Assembly: GCA_033032865.1 (NCBI GenBank)
Contig: JAWHQI010000170.1
Coordinates: 2,849,001-2,913,000, forward strand
Origin: Dactylorhiza incarnata
Taxonomy: Eukaryota > Streptophyta > Magnoliopsida > Asparagales > Orchidaceae
Length of the DNA stretch: 64,000 nt
Reading direction: 5' to 3'
Shown here: positions 32,991 to 45,651 of the stretch, in pieces
How positions within the stretch are numbered: position 1 is the first letter of the stretch
Layout: each line of letters begins with the position of its first letter
The notes under the pieces: generated by a model
What the model was told of the DNA's origin: nothing
The model's database searches: none
The model's input: only the letters and a program-made list of their open reading frames with translations
Position numbers and translations under genes: made by a program

Positions 32991-33936
32991 CTCCCCTGCA
33001 ATGATCATATAACATGGGTCCGGCCGGGACCCCACGACATATAACCGCCACATCTTCAGTATTAAAAGATGATATTGACTACCCATTCTCAAAACTCAGA
33101 CAACACAGCGGAAACAAACATAAAACACAGAGATTGTCCACACTACATAGGAGTCCAACTGGCCTTAAGGCCATACAAAACCACAGTCCAAATCACCAAA
33201 CATTCAACACAAAAGGACGTCCCAACAAAAGGGGACAGATAGTAGTTTTACCTAAACTACCTCGGCATGCAAGCCGGTTACAACAAAATGTAATAATAGA
33301 AGTGCATGAAGACAAGGTAAACACTTCATGAGGCTTTAGGCCTTTTTGGCCGGCGCGCTGGGTCCAGCCTGCGATTCTTGCCCTGCAACCAAATCACAAA
33401 GAGCGGTAAACCCTGCAAGTCAGCACTTCATATGCAACATCCCTCCTCCCGGCCGTCCTAGCGGACCCCGGGGAACTACTTCACCCTGCAAGTCAGCACT
33501 TCATATGCAAATGTACATAAAAGGAAACAACATAAAAACAGGTATGAGTGTCACATACTGCATCCACATTTCTATGTTGAGCAGATAATAAAAAGGGGCC
33601 TACCAATGCAAAATGAATGCAAACCCGGGTTTCACGAGAAGTGCAGTCGGGGGGTAACTCGGCCAACGTGCATGGGGGGAGCTGATCTCGACCGTTAGTG
33701 CAGAGGCTTGGTATTAGGAGAACGCAATACCGAGGCACCATCCCATCATCCGTTCTGGGTTTTACGAGAATCAAGTCGGAGACTCGTTTCCCAACCTGTC
33801 GTGGAGATCGGTTTTACCTACTTCGAAAAGCTCTTGTCAAAAGAGAAAAACAACTCTCGCGGCCCATGTTTCAGGGGGCGAGGAATTTTTATTCAAATGG
33901 AATAAACACAAGGAGGGGGAGAATACACCTTCCCGC
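32983..33936. other. Internal region of C, possible LTR-type insertion
   Basis: TGTAACACCTCCCC at 32992 looks like a chromovirus-type LTR start. CCCTGCAAGTCAGCACTTCATATGCAA occurs twice (33410-33436 and 33484-33510). No coding region is recognised and the right boundary of any insertion is unclear. Confidence 0.3.
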
Positions 33937-34090
33937 TCAGGGATAGAACCTTTTCAGGTCATTGGCGCTCCAGGTATTCCCAAGAAATTCCCCTTCATGA
34001 TTCTGCAGGCGGTATCCGCCAGTCTCGAATGCCTCTTGAACGATGAATGGTCCCTCCTAGTTCAGTTCGAGCTTCTCGACGACAAGTGAT
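33937..34090 (-). pseudogene. Gypsy integrase C-terminal fragment
   Basis: On the minus strand the frame reads EGPFIVQEAFETGGYRLQ, then NTWSANDLKRFYP and a stop at 33937-33939. This is the typical C-terminus of Ty3/gypsy integrase. A TAG stands just before EGP where the family has Trp. It is the only pol remnant of element C and shows that its ancestor carried a complete pol. Confidence 0.8.
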
Positions 34091-34299
34091 CTCCCTGTTG
34101 AGCCTTTAGGTACTTTTGAGCAGTTCCTCATCTCATAGAGGTGAGTAGTTAGAGACATCCTTGCTAGTATGAGTCGTTGAAGAGATTAAACGAATAACAT
34201 AGCTGCATAGTTGCTGAAGTGATGACCTCACAAGCATGACCAGCTTAGAATTCCCATGGAATGTCGGTTGCTGGAGAAGATCATCGCGAGCAAGAGCTT

Positions 34300-34870
34300 G
34301 TGGAATTAAAGAGTACTATAGCTGCTGAAGAGATGACCTCGCGAGTATGGAACTCGTGAATTTGAAGGGGAGCATCATAGTTATTGAAGAGATCACCTCG
34401 CGAGTATGGATCTCGCAGAATAGTAGCTCAAAGACGTCATGAGTAAACCATCTCATGGAGAGTACGCTCTTGATGAAGATCATCGCAAGTAGGAACTCGC
34501 GGAATACCAGCTTGAAGACGTCACGAGTAAGCATCCTCATGGAATGTAAGCCCTTGATGAAGATCATCGCGAGTAGGAACTCGCGGAATACCAGCTTGAA
34601 GACGTCACGAGTAAGCATCCTCGTGGAATGTAAGCCCTTGATGAAGATCATCGCGAGTAGGAACTCACGAAATACCAGCTGGAAGAGGTCACGAGTAAGC
34701 ATCCTCGTGGAATGTAAGCCCTTGATAAAGATCATCGCGAGTAGGAACTCGCGGAATACCAGCTTGAAGACGTCACGAGTAAGCATCCTCGTGGAATGTA
34801 AGCCCTTGATGAAGATCATCGCGAGTAGGAACTCGCGGAACACCAGCTTTGAAAACCATCGAAACTAGGA
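34300..34870. repeat. 84-bp tandem array in element C
   Basis: TGATGAAGATCATCGCGAGT recurs at 34471, 34555, 34639, 34723 and 34807, with GGAACTCGCGGAATACCAGC and GACGTCACGAGTAAGCATCC between. About five regular and two or three degenerate copies. Frames are open on both strands (34316-34843 and 34455-34868) only because the unit is a multiple of three. Confidence 0.85.
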
Positions 34871-35099
34871 GCTCGACGAGCATCAGCTTGGAGACCTTGC
34901 GAGTAGGTTGTTGAAGAAGACCATCGTGACATGGAGTCGCGGAACAGCTTATGTGTGTTCCCTTGGTGGAGAACTCGTCATGAATCATCCTGTTTGTTAG
35001 TCAGACAAAAGCACCCGCGGGCTTTACCAAAGCACCCGTAAGTATGAACATGTATGGAAATCACTGACATTGAAGAAGGAGGAAACTGAGGGGAGGAGG

Positions 35100-35640
35100 A
35101 GTGTCCCTTGCGGGGTCAAGGGGGCAGCGCCCCTGGAAATTTTTTATTTTCCACACTCCAACTCGCCCCAAATTTGAGCTCATCTGGCCTTAACTTGCCA
35201 TCAGGAACTCGCCAATTTGCGAGTAGAACACTTGCAGGAACTCGCCTATGGGCGACTAAGGAAGGATCTCGCCAAATTTGATGTTCGTCGTCTGTGTGAA
35301 GTTGCCTATGCCGAGTAACAAGGAAGCTCGCCTTTGGGCGAGTAAGGAAGGAACTCGCCACTACCCAGGAAGCTCGCCTCTACCGAGTAAAGTCGATGGT
35401 CCGAACTTATCTCTGGATCGCGCCTGCAAGAACTCGCCTATGGGCGAGTATGGAACTCGCCTATGAGCGAGTATGGAACTCGCCTCTTTGAAGTCGCCAA
35501 TTCTGATGTTGCGATCAGAATCTCATCAACTAAAGTCGACATCTAGAACTCGCATGTTGGCGAGTAAGGAAGGAGCTCGCCTTACTCGTGAGAATTCGCC
35601 ATACTCGCGAGTTGCCAACAACTTTCTCGTGATCGCCAAT
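35100..35640. repeat. Degenerate AACTCGCC...GGCGAGTA repeats in element C
   Basis: Many short inverted pairs AACTCGCCTATGGGCGAGTA, irregularly spaced. The same GGCGAGTA core marks the LTRs of families B, C and D. Confidence 0.6.
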
Positions 35641-35684
35641 TTCTACCATCTCGTCTTTTCACCAAATTTTCTTCCTCTGGCTAC

Positions 35685-35709
35685 GATCCACGCTCACCGC
35701 ACCAAAGTG
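35685..35709 (-). promoter_or_regulatory. Element C primer-binding site
   Basis: The minus strand reads CTTTGGTGCGGTGAGCGTGG after the LTR end TTCAACA. The same sequence adjoins the LTRs of B and D, so C, B and D share a PBS type. The tRNA is not identified. Confidence 0.7.
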
Positions 35710-36154
35710 TTGAAGCGAGGAAAATCCCGACCCCAAAATTCGGATCAATGCAGCCGGAGGCTACTCGCCCAGCAGTCCAACGAGATGACTTGGTTGGCAA
35801 CGACGAAGAAGCTAGAAGAGCAACAAACAGGACCCCAGGTGATGCGGCAGGGAAGTCCCACCACGTACCCGGAAGCTCAAGGGAGTCTTCCCTTCAAAAT
35901 CAAAAATGGCCGAGCTTGGTACAAGGAAGGCAGGGACCTGGCGAGTATCTCGCCTGAGGGGGTCAACCTCGTCCAAAAAGTCCTTCTTCTTGTACCCTGA
36001 GGGTCTATTTATAGACAAATCCTGGGGGGGGGGGGGGGGTTACCTGACCGTACTCGCCTATACTCACCTCTGCTCGCCCCTTGCTCGCCAAGCGAGGTCT
36101 GCGAATAGCCGTCTCCTTAGGACTTTCTGATCTCGACGAATTACGGGTGGTACA
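35710..36154 (-). mobile_element. Element C 5' LTR
   Basis: 445 bp; on plus it reads TGTTGAAGCGAGG ... GGGTGGTACA. TATA (minus, CTATAAATAG) is at about 36005-36014, with a G run at about 36023-36040 directly upstream in transcription order. This intact copy defines the family and shows what is inverted at the left end. Confidence 0.8.
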
Positions 36155-36236
36155 GCGGCCTTGCCCGGACCCGGAGAGCGACACCATCACTTACGGCCAG
36201 TCTTAACCCCGCTGTTAAGTACCTTAGCGCTACCGC

Positions 36237-36665
36237 TCCTGCTTGTTCCGCGGGAAGCGCTCCCGCTCTCTTCTGTTCCACGGGAAGCACTCCCGCTCGC
36301 TCCAGCTCCGCGGGAAGCGCTCCCGCTCGCTCCTGTTCCGTTGGGAGTGCTCCCGCTCTCTCCTGTTCCACGGGGACCGCTCCCGCTCTCGCCTGTTCCG
36401 CGGGGATCGCTATCGCTCCCGCCAGTTCTGCGGGGAGGGCTCACGCTCTCGCATGTTCCGCGGGGAATGCTCCCTCTCTCGCTCGCTCCGTGGAGAGCGC
36501 CCGTGCCCTCGCCTGTTTCGCTGGGAGTGCTCCCGCTCTTGCATGTTCCGCAATGAGCGCTCCCGCTCTCTCCTGTTCCGCGGGAAGCGCTCCCGCTTTT
36601 GCCTGTTCCGCAAGGATCGCTCCCGCTCTCACCTGTTCAGCGGGAAGCGCTCCCGCTCATCCCTA
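36237..36665 (+). repeat. 30-bp U3 minisatellite of LTR E
   Basis: About 14 copies of TGTTCCGCGGGAAGCGCTCC + CGCTCTCTCC in exact 30-bp register, with substitutions but no indels. Because 30 is a multiple of 3, long false frames run on both strands. It ends about 220 bp upstream of the TATA box at 36888. Confidence 0.9.
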
Positions 36666-37654
36666 CTCCGCTGGGCGCGCCACCATCATCCATCGCTGGC
36701 GTCAATCGCCGACCACCAACACCACCAAGAAGGCTGCCTGGGCTGTCCGAGCTGCCCAGCGTGACCGTGGGGCAAGCTCGTCATAATCTCAAACTTGATG
36801 ATCCGCGTGCCCCGAATCAAGCATTCTCGATCATTCGCTCATCCAGGAATCAGCATGGCGCAGGTACCAGAACGCCCTCCTCAAAAACTATAAAAGGGGG
36901 GGGGGGGGGGGGGGGGTCAGACCTCCATTTGAAGGGACTTTTGGGCATGGGGACAAGAAGGTGTCATTGAATTTTCCGGTGAGGACTCTTTGAAGATCTT
37001 CATCAACCTTTAAGCTCCCCCTTGAAGATTTTTCCAGCTCTTCTTCAAGGACTTTGGGAGGATCTCGGTTGAGCTCCAAACTCTCCAGTGCGAACCCCCA
37101 CGACATCTTTGATCTGTTCTGCTCTGTTGCGCTCCGCTCCAGGATGCTCCGCAGCGCTCCGCTCCAGGATGCTCCGGAACACTCCGCTCCAGGCTGCTCC
37201 GCAGCGCTTCGCTCCAGGCTGCTCCGCTCCGCTCCAGGCTGCTCTACCAAGTTCCGCGCTTAAGGTTGACCACGAGGACGTTACACCGGACTCGATTCCT
37301 ACGTGTTGAGAGGACTTAACAAAATCTTTCTAACGAGCGGTGGTCTGTCACCCTCGAAAAACAATACTCTCTGTAACACCGAAGCTAGTGGATCTTTCAG
37401 AGTTGGGCTAGGCCACATGGTTTTTTTTTCTTTCCCGGTTTCCATGTAAAAACCTCGATGTCCACTGTTGGTTCTCTCTTTTGACTGTTTGCACGTTCGA
37501 CTCACTCTCGAGCTAAGGCGGTTCAGCTCGACCGGTCTAGGAGAGCGTTGAACGACCCGCAACAATTCCAATTTGGAATTTTAATGAATTCCGTGTAATT
37601 AATTTTGAACTTAAGACAATTCTTTCTAATCTACATAAGAATTGGATGATTCCG

Positions 37655-38540
37655 TTTGAGACATATTTTTCGCCTGGGGCGTGTTTTTTTCGCACTGAGA
37701 TGCATTTTTTCGCCTATGTGACCATTTATCGCGCATACGAGCATTTTTAACTCGGGCGTGTGTTTTCATCTGTGATGTGTTTTTTCGCTCGTACGCATTT
37801 TTTCGCCAGAGCGCAATTTTATCGCCCGAGTGCACATTTTTCACTCGGTCGCACATTTTTGCGCACGTGCGTGCTTTTTACTTTGACTTGCGTTTTTTTC
37901 GCCCGGGCGTGCATTTTTTGCCTTGGATGCACTTTTTCACCCGGGGCGCATTTTTTCGACCGATCTAGCTTTTTTCGCACGAGTGCGCATTTTTTTACTC
38001 GTGTGTGCTTTTGTAGCCACAACACTCATTTTTCGCCCGAGCGGGCGTATTTCACCCTGACACGCATTTTTTACCTGTGCGTGCTTTTTCGCCCGGGAGC
38101 GCATTTTTTCGCCCGGGAGCGCATTTTTCGCCCCCGGCGCACTTTTTTCACCAAAGCGCGCATTTTTCGCCAAACGCTCTTTGAACGGGCGCGCGTTTTT
38201 CGCCCGGTCGCGCGTTTTTAGAACGACGTGCATTTTTTGCCCGAACGCACGTTTTTTCGCCCGCGGCTCGTATTTTTTGCCCGAAAGCGTTATTTTTCCC
38301 AAGACGCGCGTTTTTTTTGCCCGAGCGCGCGTTTTCTCTCGGGCACGTGTTTTTTCTCCCGGGCACGCATTTTTCGTCGGGCGCGCATTTTTCACCCGGG
38401 GAGCATTTTTTGCCCGGGCGCGCGTTTTTTTACCCGGGCGCATGCTGTCTCGCCCGGGCGCACGCATTTTCGCCTGACCGTGTGCCCGAGCACACTTATT
38501 TCGCCCGAGTGCGCGTTTTTCGCTCTAGCGTGCATAATTC
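37655..38540. repeat. Degenerate minisatellite, TTTTTCGCCCGGGCGCGCA type
   Basis: About 880 bp made of roughly 24-26-bp units: a T run, CGCCCG(G/A), then a GC-rich GCGCGC segment. Unit length varies by a base or so because of T-run length. The flanks (37566-37655 and 38541-38720) are AT-rich, and GTTCGTTTGGACGAAAATGA at about 30234 is inverted relative to TTTCATCCAAACGAAC at 38697, so the array may sit inside a DNA transposon. Confidence 0.8.
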
Positions 38541-39456
38541 TTAGATTGAATTTTATCTAACAAACGAAAAATAAAATTGATTAATTCTACAATATTCTCT
38601 AATTCCGTTTAATGGACAAACACTATAATTGAAATTAGACTAATTCCAATTCCTCGAAGATTTTGAATCGATCTCAATCCCAATATCTATTTTCAATTTC
38701 ATCCAAACGAACTACGGTACCTAAAGATTTTTGTACAAAAGTTTCAGAAAATGCAAATACAACACATTATCTAATATACAAGTTTTTTTTACATAATAGA
38801 AATGTCTTTTCGTCCTTGCTATCCCAAACCTGTTTTTTTGTAAATTGTTTATATACAAAAGTGGTTTGTCATATAAGCTTGAACAAATTAAGGTTGCGTT
38901 TGGGGCAGCTTATGGGCTCCGGTGCGGCAGCTCAAAAATTGAGTTTTCTTCATAAGCGCTGTTTGGTAACAAAAAGCACAGAAACGGCGTTTTTAAATAT
39001 CCGCTGGTTATACCTAGCGCTCATAAGCGGGCGAGAAGGCCAGTTCCACCGCGCCGCAAGCGCGATTTCTTCCGCGTCTTCCATTCCTGACTCCCTCCCG
39101 ACGGCCCTAGCTCCCGAAACCCTTCCCCCTCCGCGACTCCTTTTTCCGGGTCTCTCTTCTCCAGTTCGACCGCGCCTCCGCCGGCTTCCAGTGCTCCGCC
39201 GACCACGCCTTCGCTTGGTGTTCTGATTTCTGTACCCGATCTCCGACGGCCAAGCTTGTTTCTGACGCCGTTTCTGCACCCGATCCCCTCTCCTAATGGC
39301 CTCAACTGTTCCAGATCCAACCTCGGGTATATAGTCACCCAATCTCCTCTCTTTGTTTGAAATTTTTTTAGGAATTTGAAAAAAAATTTTGTTCTTTATA
39401 CTCTTTTCAATATTTCCAATTCATTTGGAAGAGGCAAATTAGAGGTGGTGCTTGAT

Positions 39457-40545
<1,089 letters not shown>

Positions 40546-40564
40546 CTAATTTTAAAAAATTATA

Positions 40565-41575
40565 GATGGGAAACTAAAAGATGGAGGGATATCAGCTATA
40601 TGGGATCAAAATGATATCTCTATCTTTTGTGACTTATGCATTATCGAAATTGAGCTCGGTAATCGGCCGACTATACATTTCAACAAAGAGGGATGAAACA
40701 ATCTAGTTGTAAAATTTGAGCAGAGAACCGGAAAGAAGTACGATAGAATTCAAATGAAAAATAAATGGGACCACCTGAAAAAAGAGTGAAAGTTGTGGGT
40801 TGAGTTCAAAAGAGAGGAAACAGGTCTAGGTTGGAATTCCTCCAGACAAACCATCGATGCTTCAGACGAATGGTGGGATGAGAGGTTGAAGGTAAACTAT
40901 TAAATTAAAATTGCATTATATTTAATTAATTTCTTGTATTAGGTTGTTCCTTATATTTAATTAATTTCTTGTATTAGGTTGTTCTTTATATTTAATTAAT
41001 TTCTTGTATTAGGTTGTTCCTTATATTTAATTAATTTCTTGTATTAGGTTGTTCCTGCCGCGAAGAAGTTTAGGTATGTTGGCATAGCCCCGGAGCTTGA
41101 GGAAAAATTGAACATGATGTTCAGTTTGGTTGTCGCCGCTGGAGTTCATGCTTATACCCTTAACGCTATGTCCCAAGCCCGTGAGTCTATTGATGAGCGT
41201 GATATGTCTGAGGATGATCTTGTTTCGGTTGAGATCAGTGAGAATGCAGAGAGTATTGATCCATTCGTTGCATCTGAATCTTGTAAACGACAGAAGAAGG
41301 GGGGAAAAGGCAGCCAACTCAGTCCTAGTTGATTTGGTGGAATCTACTAAAGATATCTGTTTATCTCTCCGGGAGCCGCCAAGGACGACTTGCCCATTCA
41401 CAATTGTCCAAGCTTTGGAGAAACTTGAATATTACCCTGAGATATGCCAAAAGTATGATTTTTTTTTGCTACAAAGCTGCTGATGGATAAGAACCATATG
41501 GAGACCTTTATGTCCCTCAGGGAGGAGATCAGGGGGAGATGGCTGCGTACACGCTACGGAAAAGAGTCTGAGTAG
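40565..41575 (+). pseudogene. Harbinger ORF1 (Myb/SANT-like protein)
   Basis: Exon one (40565-40891) encodes a Myb/SANT-like domain: ELGNRPTIHFNKEG, FEQRTGKKYDRIQMKNKWD, TGLGWNSSRQTIDASDEWW. It has two TGA codons, each where the family has Trp. GTAAAC at 40892 opens an intron containing four 35-bp repeats (TTAATTTCTTGTATTAGG). Exon two starts at about 41048 (VVPAAKKFR), shifts frame at the G run near 41300 and ends about 41575 (EEIRGRWLRTRYGKESE). In this superfamily ORF1 binds DNA and helps bring the transposase to the nucleus. Confidence 0.8.
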
Positions 41576-41777
41576 GAGATGCTATGTAGTTGATATGTTG
41601 CAACATTTTTTGTTCAATCAATGTAATTTGCTTTTATATCTTGATACATTAGCTATGTTTAAACGATGATATGTAATTTGCTTTTAGATGTCATGTGGCT
41701 GATATGTTTAATCTATGTAATCTTGTCACGTTGCTATAATTCTATTTGTAATTTACTTTATTTTTGTGAAGCAGAGA

Positions 41778-43078
41778 ATGTCTAGCGAGGACTCAGATTA
41801 TTCTAGTGATGAGTATGAAAGGGTTAGAAGGCGTCATGTTGCTGCCTATCAACAAGTTCTAACTTCAACGATATATGTGTTAGCTGAACACACCAGTTTA
41901 TTCAATTCGAGCACACCATGCATGCCAAAAAAACAAACTGATGATAAATGGTTGTGTGAATTAGTTGGTGGGCATCCGGGTAGATTTCATAATACTTTCA
42001 GAATGCCAAAACGAATATTTTATGATCTACTACAAACGTTAGAACAAAACTACGGATTGCAAGGTTCGCGAAAGACCGCAAGTAGAGAGGTCCTTGCAAT
42101 TACATTATATGTTTTATCACATAACGAGACCATCAGAAAAGCAAGTGAGCGGTTTCAACATTCAACCGAGACTGCTAGCAGATATTTTAGCGAAGGTACT
42201 CTTCGTGCTCTACTGCGCCTTGCAGAAGATGTTATAGTGCCCCAAGGCAGAGATTTTGCTAATACTCCAAAAGAAATTATAGAAGATGCGAGTTATATGT
42301 CGTTTTTTAAAGATTGTATTGGTGCAATAGACGTAACATATGTAGATGCAAGTATTCTAGTTAAAAATCAAGTACCATACATTGAGCGTCATGTAATTAC
42401 TACACAAAATGTAATGGCTGTTTGTGACGTCAACATGTGTTTTACTTTTGCCATGGCTGGCTGGGAGGGATCTGAGCATGATAGTCAGATTTTTAATTTT
42501 TCTATAAGCAATCCCAATTATAACTTCCCGCACCCCCTAGAGGTAATGATGTTATAAATATAGTTCAATCATTATTTTTCCCTATTTTTTCATTAAAATT
42601 TGGGCGTCAATCATGCAGGAAAGTATTATTTGGTAGACGTTGGATATCCAGTACTATAAAGAGGGTACATAAAACCATATCCAGATACACGGTACCATCT
42701 TCCTGATTTTGCTCGTGGTAATCGTCCAGTGGAGGGACTTCAAAAGATTTTTAATCAAGCACACTCTTCCCTTAGGAGTGTGATTGAAAGCACTTTTGGT
42801 GTATGGAAGAAAAAAATGAGCAATACTCCGTGATATGCCCCTATAGTTTTGAGAAACAAACACATATCGTCATGGCGACAATGACTTTGCATAATTTTAT
42901 ACAGAGACATCCATCACGTATAGATCCTAATTTTAGAGAAAGTGATAGCCAGTGTACCGGAGGCGGAGTGGACTCACAAAGACGACATGATACATGCATT
43001 GATACAACAAGTGGTGTAGACGAGATGTTAATACTGCGTGAGTCTGTAGCGCAACAACTCTATGATACAAGAAGGTAA
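41778..43078 (+). pseudogene. Harbinger DDE transposase
   Basis: ATG at 41778 (MSSEDSDYSSDEYE). Exon one reads to 42542: N-terminal helical region (RMPKRIFYDLLQTLE), then DDE_Tnp_4 core with the first Asp in CIGAIDVTYVDA and the second in AVCDVNMCFTFAMAGWEGS. Intron 42543-42618 (GTAATG...CATGCAG). Exon two (42619 on) has KYYLVDVGYP out of phase with exon one, a TAA after PVL, the catalytic Glu in VIESTFGVWKKK, and a frameshift at the A run near 42810, after which the C-terminus (TLHNFIQRHPS) is open to 43078. At least three lesions make it inactive. Confidence 0.88.
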
Positions 43079-43495
43079 GATTCATTCCCCATATTTTAAA
43101 TTTTAATTTAATATAAGAATCTAATATAAAACATTTTTAATCATGTAGGTGATACACCAAAATACTTGCATGCAACCGATGGATCCGTGCGACGAGAGTT
43201 TAAAATATTTTTTTCTAACGTTGGTTTGTAATATCTGAAAAACATTCAATTTTATTTGGTATGTAGTGTGTCGTTGGTTTTAATTGTTTAAAACTATTTC
43301 AGGTATTGAACAAAATATTTAAATTAATTAGAAAAAATTAACTTAAAAAAACTTCATTTTTGCCAAGCAGTTTGTACAAAACAGCTTATCAAAAGCTCTG
43401 CAAACTCCATTTCACACAAACAGTTTTTTTAACAAAATTCTGTTCTATTCATCAGCAGCTTTTTATCAGCAACAGCTCACCCAAACTGGCCTTAA

Positions 43496-45300
43496 GTACA
43501 CGCTTCCTCAAACGCCCTACTGGATTCCTAAGGGAATTAAACTAAGATGTAAACATGCTAGGCTAGCTTCTTTATAAATGGAGTTTTACAACTCTTTATT
43601 TTAATACTAAACAAAGACAATGCATACATTATCATAAAAGTCAAAGAGTAAATACAAACCTCATATTATTATTTTATGAATTTTCAATTACATAACATCA
43701 TATCAAACTCATCGTAATCGTAATGTTTCACTTAGCTTTCTCTCTCGAAGCTTTGCACTCTCAAGAACCTAGTGATACTTTTTTTTATATATCATTTATA
43801 ACTCATACATGTATAGCACAAACAATGCGAATTCATGATATTTACTGTCAAATTAGTATATCAATTTACCACCATATATCAAAGACGACACCACTAACAT
43901 AACAATTGAGAGAAAAACAAAACACATGCTTGTTCAAACAACATTAATAGATTCATCGCAATATATGTGTAAGCATACTTCTATCGTACCTCCAAACATC
44001 AATATTTTCCTTACATTACACTTTGGCCATGTGATTAAAAGTCTTGTAAACCATAACAAGTATATAGTTCATGCACACCATTTATTTCTACTTTTCAAAA
44101 TTTCATTCTTCTCATAACATTTGTGTAACTATGTTAATGTTGAGATATAATCCACTTGCACAGTTCGAGCACACTAGAAGAAATAAAAATTGCAATCACA
44201 CAGAAAAATAACCACAATCAGAGGACACATAACTTTTATGTGGAAAACCCTCTCTAAAATAATGAGGAAAAAATCACGGGACAGGGCACACGAAAAATCC
44301 ACTATGAAATCAAGGATTACAATAACATAGAAATCTAGGTTTGCCCAACCTAGAAACCTCCTTGGATTCACAAATCGAATCTCCTCTCAACCCACGGTGA
44401 AAAACCTCTCTTCAAGAAAGGACACAACTCAAATCTCTCTTCAAAACGCCCAAGGCAACGAAGTCAAGACTGAAATAAAAATTTCTTACAAAAGTGAGAG
44501 GGGTGCAACCTATAATTATGCTAACTTTCAGGAGAAGTTTTGATAATTATTCCCAAATACAAATTATCATTCATAAATGGATCCCCAGAAGCTGAGATAC
44601 ATAAATAATGATGATGATGATAACTTCAACCCTCCAGTAATCCATAACAGCTGTATATATTTGTAATTATATTCTTGTTTTATTTATTCTTGTAACTTGA
44701 GAGAAATTTTTCTATACAGGTCCTAGACAAAATCCGGGATCAATAGAAATCCAGCGTTCTGTGGACCCCATTGTACACAGATTTACTCTGCATCGCACGA
44801 CCCACGCACTGCTGCAAAAGCCAGTATTTCAATTGGTCCCGGACGCCAGCGGGCGCCCGGGAGGTATACAAAATTCCTCAAAATTTACGGCCATCTTTCT
44901 TGTACCAAAAATAATTCGACTTCAAAACCAAGTGCATACTTACAAAATTTAAATAATTATCTCCTAAATTAAAACACTTTTTGTGGAATTTTTCATAACT
45001 AATTTAGCTTTAGTGTTATGAATAATTCATCATATACATTATTATTCTATTTATTATGCCAAATTCAAATATTTTAGTCCTTCAAAATTTCATTAACAGA
45101 ATGTGAAAATAATTGTTTTGTATTTCTTGGTGTCTTATAATCATTAAACAAGATTTAATAATCTTACTTTTTATAAAATTATTTGAAAGAATTATTATAT
45201 ATGCAGGCCGCATCTATCTATTGATCTATCCGCAAATAAAAAATTCACATTTTATTTGAGTAAATAATTTTATATAGACCAAAAATAAAACCTAAAGATT
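43496..45300. repeat. Duplicated segment, copy 1
   Basis: Aligns piecewise with 45476-49330: CTCAAACGCCCTACTGGATT, GGAGTTTTACAACTCTTTAT, TTTGGCCATGTGATTAAAAG, GTGAGAGGGGTGCAACCTAT, TTAGTCCTTCAAAATT. AT-rich, no gene seen. A piece absent from copy 2 (about 44150-44480, with TTTATGTGGAAAACCC) looks like an LTR-type relic. Confidence 0.65.
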
Positions 45301-45651
45301 TCAATTCCTAGAAGAATTGAAATTAATCTTAATTCCAACATTCAATTTCAATTCCATCCAAACGTAACGGTATCTAAAAAATTTATGCAAATACAATAAC
45401 ACATGATCTTCTTTTTTTGTAAATTGTTTATATACAAAAGTGGTTTGTCATATAAGCTTGAACAAATTAAGTACACACTTCCTCAAACGCCCTACTGGAT
45501 TCCTAAGGGAATTAAACTAAGATGTAAACATGCTTGGCTAGCTTCTTTATAAATGGAGTTTTACAACTCTTTATTTTAATACTAAACAAAGACAATGTAT
45601 ACATTATCATAAAAGTCAAAGAGTAAATAAAAGCCTCATATAATTATTTTA

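Larger units (their letters stand above)
30344..36154 (-). mobile_element. Gypsy-like element 'C' with inverted left terminus
   Basis: The outer ends are TGTACCACCCGTAATTCGTC and its exact complement, flanked by the duplication GCGGC (30339-30343 and 36155-36159). The right LTR (35710-36154) and PBS show minus orientation. The interior keeps only an integrase C-terminal fragment and several tandem arrays; gag, protease and RT are gone. The left LTR is modified: an inverted U3 piece precedes its body, and solo LTR F is inserted in it. Confidence 0.8.
30285..37565 (+). mobile_element. Solo LTR 'E' of a Tat-type gypsy, split by element C
   Basis: Left piece 30285-30343 (TGATGGGGTTCCCC...), right piece 36160-37565 (...GACCCGCAACA). 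A perfect duplication ATTCC flanks it (30280-30284 and 37566-37570), so the gypsy body was lost by LTR-LTR recombination. The right piece holds a 30-bp U3 minisatellite, the TATA box CTATAAAAGG at 36888-36897 followed at once by a G run, and GCTCCAGGATGCTCCGCAGC repeats at 37125-37250. The LTR proper is about 1.46 kb. Confidence 0.85.

Noticed and set aside
34316..34868. Overlapping 175- and 137-residue frames
   Set aside because: The 84-bp repeat is a multiple of three, so frames stay open on both strands by periodicity.
36141..36786. Arg/Ser- and Ala/Pro-rich frames
   Set aside because: Translations of a 30-bp minisatellite whose length is a multiple of three; open in several frames.
37760..38560. 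Phe/Arg- and Lys/Ala-rich frames of 100-176 residues
   Set aside because: They come from T-run/CGCCCG minisatellite units and match no protein family.
30228..38720. A single large DNA transposon enclosing the whole E nest
   Set aside because: The inverted ends are short and imperfect and no target duplication was found; kept only as a remark in the minisatellite finding.
38950..39342. Arg-rich frames at the Harbinger 5' end
   Set aside because: They lie in the GC-rich leader between the terminus and the TG tract, and both strands are open by composition.
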